Source: Clostridia bacterium
GTDB lineage: Bacteria; Bacillota; Clostridia; Oscillospirales; QAMX01
Assembly: GCA_024404415.1 (NCBI GenBank)
Contig: JAKSPX010000124.1
Span: 1-5,345 of the forward strand
Reading direction: 5' to 3'
Length of the DNA stretch: 5,345 bases
Part shown: positions 1 through 5,337 of the stretch, piece after piece
How positions within the stretch are numbered: position 1 is the first letter of the stretch
How the letters are laid out: every line of letters begins with the position of its first letter
Position numbers and translations under genes: made by a program
The notes under the pieces: generated by a model
Database searches by the model: none
Told to the model about the DNA's origin: nothing
The model's input: the letters and a program-made list of their open reading frames with translations, nothing else

Positions 1-81
1 CTGGTCTTTAATTACACCGACGCGCCCTTTGAGCATGACGGCGTGACCGTCCCGGCGCACGGTTTTATAAAGGTAAAATGA
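1..81 (+). CDS. C-terminal end of an upstream gene (partial), possibly a glycosidase
   Basis: An open frame enters from the left edge and runs 26 codons to TGA at 79-81. The visible tail ends DGVTVPAHGFIKVK. A closing beta strand of the type 'dGVTLPAhGfvvv' is common at the C-terminus of glycoside hydrolases with a terminal beta-sandwich domain, so a sugar-active enzyme is possible, but 26 residues cannot prove it. The stop lies 1 nt before the next start codon, which points to co-transcription and probably translational coupling with the U32-like gene. The body of the gene is outside the window. Confidence 0.55.
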   Translation: MVFNYTDAPFEHDGVTVPAHGFIKVK

Positions 82-82
82 C

Positions 83-1129
83 ATGATGACATTCAACGTC
101 GGTTACCAGCTCAGGGCGGACGGGCGCTTCCTTGAGACGCTGGTCAGATACAAGGATAAGGTCAGCGAGGTCTATTTCTCGCGTGGCTCCATGCCCAACG
201 GCCGTCATTCGGCGCTCCGCCACGCGGTCTACGCCCCGTGGGAGGCCGCCGAGAAGACCGACGAAGAGCTTACCTATCTCGCGTCCGAGGGATTCCGGTT
301 CAATCTCCTCTTGAACGGCGCCTGCTACGGTGGGGAAAGCCTCTCGAAAAAGTTCTTCACCGATGTATTGAACACCGTCGACGAGGTCGCCGCGCGCTTC
401 GGCCTGACCTCGGTCACCACCACCTCTCCGAACCTCGCGCATCTGGTGAAAGTCAATTTCCCCGATCTTGAGATCCGTGCCTCGGTCAACATGGGCATCG
501 GGACGAAAAACGCCGTGGATTTCCTTTCGGAGGATTTCGACGGGTTCTACCTCGCGCGGGAACTCAACCGCGACCTCCCCGCCCTCCAAGCCCTTTCCGA
601 TTACGTGAGGTCGCTTGGAAAAAAGCGGTACATCCTCTTGAATTCCGGCTGTCTCAACTACTGTCCGGCCAGAAGCTACCACGATAACCTCGTTGCCCAC
701 GAGGAGGAGATCGCCTCGCGCGACAACGCCGTCGTTTTCCGCGGCCTCTGCGCCGACGTTTTATCCAAGCCGGAAAACCAAAAGCGCGTCCTCTCGCTTC
801 TGAATCTCGTCCGCCCCGAGGACCTTATGCTATATGATGGCCTTGCCGACGGGTATAAGCTCGCGACCCGCGTCTCCCCTTTCCCCGAGACCATCCTCTC
901 CGCCTACGCCGAGGGGCACTATAGCGGCAACCTTCTCGATCTGACCGAGCCTGACCACGCGGGGCATTTTTACCCGGTCATCCTCGCAAACGACCGCCTG
1001 CCGGAGGGTTTCGGAAAGCAGGTCTCGCACTGCTCCAAAAACTGCGCTTCCTGCGGGTATTGCGAAAAAGCCTACGCTCTCGCGGTGGTGAAATTGGATG
1101 ATCTTTATACCGACGGAAATCAGTGTTAA
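83..1129 (+). CDS. U32 peptidase-like Fe-S protein (atypical member)
   Basis: This 348-aa protein resembles the U32 'peptidase' family, whose studied members (UbiU, UbiV, TrhP-type) are mostly Fe-S proteins of RNA or quinone modification rather than proteases. The visible parts are a barrel-like N-terminal half with ASVNMGIGTKNAVDFL and DGFYLARELNRDLP around residues 135-170, then NSGCLNYCPARSYHDN (C190, C194), C223, and a C-terminal cluster CSKNCASCGYC (C317, C321, C324, C327). C81 and C348 are further cysteines. The classic U32 signature is not matched exactly, so the subfamily is uncertain. The C-terminal CX3CX2CX2C could bind a [4Fe-4S] cluster (inference). There is no signal peptide or membrane segment, so it is probably cytoplasmic. 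Two ATG codons stand side by side at 83 and 86. AAAGG at 69-73 is 9 nt before the first, which I chose. The gene follows the upstream stop by 1 nt. Confidence 0.6.
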   Translation: MMTFNVGYQLRADGRFLETLVRYKDKVSEVYFSRGSMPNGRHSALRHAVYAPWEAAEKTDEELTYLASEGFRFNLLLNGACYGGESLSKKFFTDVLNTVDEVAARFGLTSVTTTSPNLAHLVKVNFPDLEIRASVNMGIGTKNAVDFLSEDFDGFYLARELNRDLPALQALSDYVRSLGKKRYILLNSGCLNYCPARSYHDNLVAHEEEIASRDNAVVFRGLCADVLSKPENQKRVLSLLNLVRPEDLMLYDGLADGYKLATRVSPFPETILSAYAEGHYSGNLLDLTEPDHAGHFYPVILANDRLPEGFGKQVSHCSKNCASCGYCEKAYALAVVKLDDLYTDGNQC

Positions 1130-1136
1130 AACGTAG

Positions 1137-1158
1137 GGCGCGATGCCCACATCGCGCC
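1137..1158. repeat. Short hairpin repeat 3' of the U32-like gene
   Basis: A perfect 8-bp inverted repeat, ggcgcgat (1137-1144) and atcgcgcc (1151-1158), with a 6-nt loop, starts 7 nt after the stop of the U32-like gene. It is preceded by cgtaggg, which recurs near 5246 at the other end of the window. It could stop or slow transcription, or protect the mRNA end, but no good run of T follows (gttcattat), so a classic Rho-independent terminator is doubtful. It most resembles a dispersed REP-like intergenic repeat (inference). Confidence 0.55.
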
Positions 1159-1193
1159 GTTCATTATCCTGTGCTCCAATCGGTTGATTCAAT

Positions 1194-1264
1194 TAGGAGT
1201 GAGGAGTTAAGGTACGCGGCTGCGCCGCGAAATTTAATTTTCCGATTACTCCTAACTCCTCACT
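1194..1264. repeat. Nested inverted-repeat element made of 7-bp units
   Basis: The outer arms are agtgaggagtta (1198-1209) and taactcctcact (1253-1264), a perfect 12-bp match. Each side consists of two 7-bp units: taggagt and gaggagt at 1194-1207, actccta and actcctc at 1248-1261. Inside lies a second perfect hairpin, cgcggc (1215-1220) and gccgcg (1224-1229), with loop tgc. It has no coding capacity. The layout suggests a small non-autonomous intergenic element (MITE- or REP-like). It sits directly upstream of the first reductase gene, so its RNA fold could influence that gene's leader. Confidence 0.6.
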
Positions 1265-1301
1265 ATAAAAGAACTAAACTCTTCTACATAAGGAGGTTAT
1301 T

Positions 1302-2369
1302 ATGCTCACAAGTGAAATGGTAAAAAAAGCGGCATTAGCCGCCGGGGCCGACCTCTGCGGCATCGGCAGCATGGATCGCTTTGCCGGTGCGCCGCGGGAA
1401 ATGAACCCGCAGTACCTCTTCCCGGAGGCCAAAAGCGTGGTCGGCATGGTCTTCCGCATCCCGCGCGGCGTGCAGCGCGGCATCGAGGAAGGCACTCAGT
1501 TCTATCAGTACCCCTCCATGGCTTACGGCGGCATCAACGAGATCTTCGCCCCCGCCGTGCTTTATCAGGTCGGCAAGGTCATTGAGGACGCGGGCTACGA
1601 GGCCATGCTCTACCGCAACACCGGCGCGCGCGGCGTCGTGAGCGACATGGATAACTCGCCCGGCAACACCATCTCCCCCGAGGAGCAGATCAACGTCTCG
1701 GCGCACGCCGAGGTCAAGACCGCGCACCACCGCACCGTCCAGTTCACCCGCCCCGCCCGTGAAGGCGGCGTCGCGCCCGACCTGCAGTTCCATTTCCGTC
1801 TCGCCGCCGTAGCCTGCGGCCTCGGTGAGATCGGCTGGAGCAAGATGTTCCTGACCCCCCAGTTCGGCCCTCTCCAGCGCCTCGCCTTCCTCTTCACCGA
1901 TGCGGAGTTGGAGCCCGATCCGCTTTATGATGGTCCTCCGATCTGCCGCAAGTGCAAGGCCTGCGTCCGTTCCTGCCCCGGCAACTGCCTTTCCGAGACC
2001 GAGAGCGTCGTCACCTACATCGGCGACAAGAAGTGCGAATGGGCCAAGCTTGACGAGTGGAAGTGCTACGCCTTCTATACCCACGCCGGGCGCTATTATA
2101 ACCCCTTCGTGCCGAAGGAGGTCTTCGACGAAAATAAAGACGGCAAGCTCGACGTATTAGAGGGCAAGGGTCCCGCGGACGAAAAGAGCGTCACCGACGT
2201 TTATACCGCCCTCGAAGGCTATTTCCCGACCTGGGTTGGCTACAACATGGCCAAATGCGGCGGCTGCATCCGCGCCTGCGTCTCCATGTTGGAAAAGAAG
2301 GGCGGCGCGATGGAAAACCGCTTCAAAGAACCGCTCCGCACCAAAAAAGAGTGGAAGCTCGATCGATAA
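1302..2369 (+). CDS. QueG-like two-cluster [4Fe-4S] reductase, paralog 1, with an EF-hand loop
   Basis: This 355-aa protein has the layout of the epoxyqueuosine reductase (QueG) / reductive dehalogenase group. The N-terminus LAAGADLCGIGSMDRF is followed by FRIPRG and TQFYQY (about residues 50-70). The core CGLGEIGW begins at C172 and runs to FGPLQRLAFLFTDAEL. CRKCKACVRSCP gives C215, C218, C221 and C225; then come C229, C245 and W-K-C255-Y, and CGGCIRAC gives C319, C322 and C326. In QueG such cysteines hold two [4Fe-4S] clusters that feed electrons to a cobalamin in the core; cobalamin use here is inferred, and no DxHxxG corrinoid motif is present. Residues 276-287 form a canonical EF-hand loop absent from the paralogs. 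The ATG at 1302 has AGGAGG at 1291-1296, 5 nt upstream. It is probably cytoplasmic and the first gene of a four-gene operon. The substrate is unknown, and QueG activity itself is not claimed. Confidence 0.75.
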   Translation: MLTSEMVKKAALAAGADLCGIGSMDRFAGAPREMNPQYLFPEAKSVVGMVFRIPRGVQRGIEEGTQFYQYPSMAYGGINEIFAPAVLYQVGKVIEDAGYEAMLYRNTGARGVVSDMDNSPGNTISPEEQINVSAHAEVKTAHHRTVQFTRPAREGGVAPDLQFHFRLAAVACGLGEIGWSKMFLTPQFGPLQRLAFLFTDAELEPDPLYDGPPICRKCKACVRSCPGNCLSETESVVTYIGDKKCEWAKLDEWKCYAFYTHAGRYYNPFVPKEVFDENKDGKLDVLEGKGPADEKSVTDVYTALEGYFPTWVGYNMAKCGGCIRACVSMLEKKGGAMENRFKEPLRTKKEWKLDR

Positions 2370-2374
2370 GGAGG
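2369..2374 (+). promoter_or_regulatory. Ribosome binding site that fixes the TTG start of paralog 2
   Basis: AGGAGG overlaps the last base of the stop codon of paralog 1 and stands 9 nt before TTG at 2384. The nearest ATG (2378) is in another frame and meets a stop after six codons, so TTG is the best start. The resulting N-terminus (LTAESIKKRAIELGADIVGIG) matches that of paralog 1. Confidence 0.75.
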
Positions 2375-2383
2375 GAATGAGAA

Positions 2384-3295
2384 TTGCTGACCGCTGAAAG
2401 TATAAAAAAGCGCGCCATTGAGCTTGGCGCGGACATCGTCGGCATCGGGGACGTCAATTTATTCGAGGGATGCGACCCCCAGCGCGACCCGCGCATGATC
2501 CTTCCCAAGGGCAAATGCGTCATCGGCGCGGGCTTCCGCGTACCGCACGGCCTTTACGCCCTGATGCACTCCAAGACCCAGTATTATAACTACCTCACCC
2601 TCGGCGTAAAATATCAGGACGAGGAACGTGCGGAGATCTTCTTACTCAAAATGGCCGGGATGATCGAGGACGAGGGCTATGACGCCTGCGTTCAGAGAAA
2701 CGTCTCCAACCTCAAGATCAAGGGCGACAAATCGCAGAATCCCGAGCTTTTCGACACCTACGAATTAAAATACGCCGAGGCGGTCGCGCCCGGCAAGCCT
2801 GTCCCGGACGTTATGATGGATTTCGGTCAGGCGGCCCAGATCTGCGGTCTCGGCAGGGTCGGCGCTTCGGGGCACGTTCTGACGCGTGAATTCGGCCCCT
2901 ACGTCCGCTTCGTCTTCATCGTCACCGACGCGCCGCTTGCAGCCGACGCGCCGTTTGAAGGCGACCTCTGCGACCATTGCGGCAAGTGCGCCGATTCCTG
3001 CCCCGGCAAGGCCATCGACGAAAATGGCCTCGACACCTGGCAGTGCAGCGTCTATTACCGCGGCGCGGGCAAATCCAACCCCTTCATGAATGATGCGGCT
3101 CTTGCCGACGAGCCGGAAAAAGACGCCATTCTGGAAGGAAGCAAGCGCTTCGACGCCGTTTCCGCCCGCGCGATCTACCCCAAGCTCAAATTCCTGCCGA
3201 ATTTCTCAGGCTACGTGCCCTGCCTCTGCGGCAAGGCCTGCGACTACGCCTGCTACCAGCATTTGAAGGAGGTCGGTTCCATTGGATGCAAATAA
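2384..3295 (+). CDS. QueG-like two-cluster [4Fe-4S] reductase, paralog 2, short C-terminus
   Basis: This 303-aa protein starts at TTG, 14 nt after the stop of paralog 1. It repeats the same layout: ELGADIVGIGDVNLF, FRVPHG, TQYYNY, the core DFGQAAQICGLGRVG (C154) followed by FGPYVRFVFIVTDAPL, then CDHCGKCADSCP (C196, C199, C202, C206), W-Q-C221 and CLCGKACDYAC (C280, C282, C286, C290). It should hold two [4Fe-4S] clusters by analogy with QueG. Compared with its neighbours it is odd in three ways. The N-terminal RG...EEGT stretch is replaced by LYALMHSKT. The last cluster is CX3CX3C with an extra cysteine, C280. The protein ends at KEVGSIGCK, without the roughly 18-residue basic/aromatic tail seen in the other two. 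Its last codons contain the ribosome binding site and start of paralog 3, so the two are probably translationally coupled. The substrate is unknown. Confidence 0.73.
   Translation: MLTAESIKKRAIELGADIVGIGDVNLFEGCDPQRDPRMILPKGKCVIGAGFRVPHGLYALMHSKTQYYNYLTLGVKYQDEERAEIFLLKMAGMIEDEGYDACVQRNVSNLKIKGDKSQNPELFDTYELKYAEAVAPGKPVPDVMMDFGQAAQICGLGRVGASGHVLTREFGPYVRFVFIVTDAPLAADAPFEGDLCDHCGKCADSCPGKAIDENGLDTWQCSVYYRGAGKSNPFMNDAALADEPEKDAILEGSKRFDAVSARAIYPKLKFLPNFSGYVPCLCGKACDYACYQHLKEVGSIGCK
3266..3273 (+). promoter_or_regulatory. Ribosome binding site inside paralog 2 for the TTG start of paralog 3
   Basis: A full AAGGAGGT lies within the last codons of paralog 2, 8 nt before TTG at 3282. The following frame (DANKLREEIIARAKNRGADIV) aligns with the N-termini of the other paralogs, which supports this start over any downstream ATG. 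The ATG at 3286 is out of frame. Confidence 0.75.
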
Positions 3296-4217
3296 ACTGC
3301 GTGAAGAGATCATCGCCCGCGCGAAAAACCGCGGCGCGGACATCGTCGCCTTCGGCGGCATCGACCGCTTCGATGACGAAAATATCCTGAAAATTTACCC
3401 GGAGACCAAAACGGTGATCTGCCTCGCCCTGCGCGTTCTGCGCGGCTCCTACCGCGGCGTGGAGGAAGGCACCACCTATTACCAGTACGTCACCACCGGC
3501 GTGGAGGTGCTGGAAGAGACGCTGCTCCCGATGATCCTTTTAGACGTCTCCGCCGCCATTGAGGACGCGGGCTTCACCGCCATCCCCCAGCGCCGCAACC
3601 AGATGCTCCTGCCCGACGAAGCTTCCGTCAACGAGGAAATGCTCCATTACGAGGGCTACCGCGGCGAGGGCGAGCCGCAGATGGACTTTGCGAAAGACGC
3701 CGTGACCTGCGGTGTGGGCGAGCGCGGCCTTTCCGGCGCGGTTCTGACCGACGACTTCGGCCCCTTCGTGCGCTATGCCTTTGTTCTGACCGACGCGGTC
3801 TTAGAGGAGACGCCCGCATTTGTGCCGCACCTCTGCGATAACTGCGGTGAATGCGTCAAGGCCTGCCCGGGTCATGCACTTTCCGAAAACGGCGAAAAAT
3901 CCGGCTGGCAGTGCGCGGCTTACTACCGCGGCGCAAACATCCACAAGAACCCCTACATGGACGACACCGCCTACGAAAATCTCCCCAACCGCGATGACAT
4001 CATGGAAGGCAAAGCCGACCTCTCGCAGGAAGAAGCCAAGGAAGTCATGGCTCTCACCTACTTCTACCCGCCGGTGAAGCACGGCTACACCGCCTCCATC
4101 TGCGGACGCGCCTGCGACCGCGCCTGCTACATCCACCTTGAAAAAGAGGGCAAGCTCAAAAAGAAATTCAAGCTCCCCTTCCGTCTGCGCGACGATTGGA
4201 GCTTGCCGAAGCTGTAA
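3282..4217 (+). CDS. QueG-like two-cluster [4Fe-4S] reductase, paralog 3
   Basis: This 311-aa protein starts at TTG and overlaps paralog 2 by 14 nt. Its parts in order are NRGADIVAFGGIDRF, LRVLRG, EEGTTYYQY, the core DFAKDAVTCGVGERG (C143) with FGPFVRYAFVLTDAVL, CDNCGECVKACP (C185, C188, C191, C195), W-Q-C211-A-A-Y-Y, and CGRACDRAC (C274, C278, C282), then a tail KLPFRLRDDWSLPKL like the end of paralog 1. The cysteine pattern predicts two [4Fe-4S] clusters, as in QueG, with the second in a changed CX3CX3C spacing. It shares RGVEEGT with paralog 1 but the cluster spacing and WQC motif with paralog 2, so the three are separate old copies rather than one recent duplication. It is probably cytoplasmic and co-transcribed with its neighbours. 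Whether it binds cobalamin or flavin in the core cannot be told from sequence alone. Confidence 0.73.
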   Translation: MDANKLREEIIARAKNRGADIVAFGGIDRFDDENILKIYPETKTVICLALRVLRGSYRGVEEGTTYYQYVTTGVEVLEETLLPMILLDVSAAIEDAGFTAIPQRRNQMLLPDEASVNEEMLHYEGYRGEGEPQMDFAKDAVTCGVGERGLSGAVLTDDFGPFVRYAFVLTDAVLEETPAFVPHLCDNCGECVKACPGHALSENGEKSGWQCAAYYRGANIHKNPYMDDTAYENLPNRDDIMEGKADLSQEEAKEVMALTYFYPPVKHGYTASICGRACDRACYIHLEKEGKLKKKFKLPFRLRDDWSLPKL

Positions 4218-4220
4218 TAG

Positions 4221-4271
4221 TTTTCAGTATTCAGTTTTCAGTTTTCAGGAGATGCGTGTCCTCTGAAAACT
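4221..4271. repeat. Four 7-bp tandem units with an inverted copy (hairpin)
   Basis: Four head-to-tail heptamers, ttttcag, tattcag, ttttcag and ttttcag, fill 4221-4248. An inverted copy follows: agttttcag (4240-4248) pairs perfectly with ctgaaaact (4263-4271) across a 14-nt loop. The element lies between the stop of paralog 3 and the ribosome binding site of the isomerase-like gene. No T-run follows, so it is not a typical terminator. The 7-bp period matches that of the element at 1194-1264, although the units differ in sequence. Confidence 0.65.
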
Positions 4272-4288
4272 CCTAAAAGGAGGACATT

Positions 4289-5155
4289 ATGGAGCTTTCC
4301 GTCACTTTGGATTATTTTCTGACCAAACTCGAGACCGGCGAGCCGCGGCCGATCGAAGAAGCCGCCGCGCTCTGCAAGGCCGCGGGATTTGACTATGTGG
4401 ATTATTCCTCCCGCTACACGGAGGATGACTGGGAAGAGATCGCCCACCGCGACCGCGAGGCTTTGGACGCGGCGGGGATCAAAGTCGAGCAGACCCACGC
4501 CCCCTTCAACCGCTATGACACCTACCCGGCGGAGAAATTCGCGGAATACTACGACCGCCTTTTCCAGGTCTCGAAGATCCTCGGCGCGAAATTTGTCGTG
4601 TGCCACGCCGACGAATACCGCGTGACCGACCACTATGACCCGAAGGAGATCGAGGCTTTCGCCTACGACTACCTCGCGCCGCACGTGGAATACGCCGCCA
4701 AAAACGGCATGACCGTCGCCATTGAAAACCTCTTTGAGGATCATGCGAAAACGGCGGCCATGATCGACGGCAAGTCCCGCTTCACCTCCCGCGTGGGGGA
4801 ATTGAAGGGCATCGTTGAGCGCTTCAACACGCCCGCCGTCCGCGTCTGCTGGGATTTTGGCCACGGTCACTGCGCCTACGGGAATAAAATGACCGAGGCC
4901 TTGAAAGAGGTGCTCCCTTACCTCGTCTGCACCCACACGCATGACAATTATTATAACGGCGACCTGCACCTCCCGCCCTATTTCGGGAACGTGGACTGGA
5001 TGACTTCCATGAAGCTTCTGAAGGAAAGCGGCTATTCCGGCAAGCTTTCCTACGAGCTCCACTACGGCCATTTCCCGGAGGCGCTTTTCCCCGCTTTCAT
5101 GGCCTTTACCAACCAGATCGGGAAATACCTCATCTCGCTTTGCGAAAAAGCGTAA
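4289..5155 (+). CDS. Xylose isomerase-like TIM-barrel sugar isomerase/epimerase
   Basis: This 288-aa protein belongs to the AP endonuclease 2 / xylose isomerase-like TIM-barrel superfamily, whose members isomerise or epimerise sugars, act on inositol-type compounds or cut abasic DNA. The ordered motifs fit metal ligands of the sugar enzymes: QTHAPF (H70), VVCHADEY (H106), VAIENLF (E146), VCWDFGHGH (D189, H192), CTHTHDN (H216, H218) and SYELHYG (E256). In family members a Glu, Asp, His and Glu hold a divalent metal; E146, D189, H218 and E256 are the likely set (H216 is the alternative His). The length is normal for the family. No signal peptide is seen, so it is cytoplasmic. ATG at 4289 follows AAAAGGAGG (4275-4283) at 5 nt. 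It lies 71 nt after paralog 3 on the same strand, with no clear terminator between them, so the same operon is likely. The sugar substrate cannot be assigned. Confidence 0.85.
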   Translation: MELSVTLDYFLTKLETGEPRPIEEAAALCKAAGFDYVDYSSRYTEDDWEEIAHRDREALDAAGIKVEQTHAPFNRYDTYPAEKFAEYYDRLFQVSKILGAKFVVCHADEYRVTDHYDPKEIEAFAYDYLAPHVEYAAKNGMTVAIENLFEDHAKTAAMIDGKSRFTSRVGELKGIVERFNTPAVRVCWDFGHGHCAYGNKMTEALKEVLPYLVCTHTHDNYYNGDLHLPPYFGNVDWMTSMKLLKESGYSGKLSYELHYGHFPEALFPAFMAFTNQIGKYLISLCEKA

Positions 5156-5245
5156 AGAAATTTCCGCTTCCGCCGCTTCCCGCTTATTCGATGAGAGCCG
5201 TGTTCTGCAGGTGAGCACCCACATCAGAAAAACGCAATGAATCGC

Positions 5246-5303
5246 CGTAGGGGCGAACTCCGTGTTACCTGATAGCTTGACGCTTGACAAGCAGATCGCC
5301 CCT
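5246..5303. repeat. Intergenic inverted repeat of the cgtaggg family
   Basis: The arms aggggcga (5249-5256) and tcgcccct (5296-5303) are a perfect 8-bp inverted pair, 39 nt apart. The left arm is preceded by cgt, giving cgtaggggcg, close to cgtagggcg at 1132-1140. A smaller pairing, gcttg (5275-5279) with caagc (5288-5292), lies inside. The surrounding 5156-5245 stretch holds no gene that I can support. The right arm falls in the spacer of the promoter at 5284-5311. Confidence 0.5.
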
Positions 5304-5311
5304 TGTATAAT
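5284..5311 (+). promoter_or_regulatory. Strong sigma-A-type promoter
   Basis: TTGACA (5284-5289) and TATAAT (5306-5311) are both perfect consensus hexamers with a 16-bp spacer. It points rightwards to a gene beyond the window. The spacer contains the right arm of an inverted repeat. Confidence 0.8.
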
Positions 5312-5328
5312 AAGGTCAAGCAAAAAAG

Positions 5329-5337
5329 TGGTATAAT
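5329..5337 (+). promoter_or_regulatory. Second promoter, extended -10 type
   Basis: TGGTATAAT gives an extended -10 (TGnTATAAT). No good -35 stands at the right distance (aataag at 5309-5314), as is common for extended -10 promoters. It lies 21 bp after the first TATAAT, so the gene beyond the right edge may have tandem start sites. Confidence 0.6.

Noticed and set aside
65..700. 211-codon open frame on the minus strand
   Set aside because: It lies opposite the U32-like gene and shows no family motif; long antisense frames are common at this base composition.
1137..1158. Rho-independent terminator after the U32-like gene
   Set aside because: The stem is good, but the T-run that should follow is missing; kept as a repeat instead.
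1264..1269. TATAAA as a -10 box for the reductase operon
   Set aside because: No acceptable -35 hexamer stands 16-18 bp upstream (around 1241 the bases are tccgat), and the site lies at the edge of a repeat arm. A promoter is possible but not supported.
1335..2084. 249-codon open frame on the minus strand
   Set aside because: It is antisense to paralog 1, low in complexity (rich in G, A, V, D) and without motifs.
1302..4217. Naming the paralogs queG
   Set aside because: Three diverged copies with changed cluster spacing and no proline in the last cysteine motif do not support true epoxyqueuosine reductase activity.
5136..5152. Hairpin cgcttt / aaagcg at the end of the isomerase-like gene as terminator
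   Set aside because: It is a weak 6-bp stem within the coding end and is followed by A-rich, not T-rich, sequence.
4238..5323. Long 361-codon open frame on the minus strand
   Set aside because: It lies opposite the isomerase-like gene, whose motifs and ribosome binding site are clear. The minus-strand product has no recognisable motif, so it is a GC-rich shadow frame.
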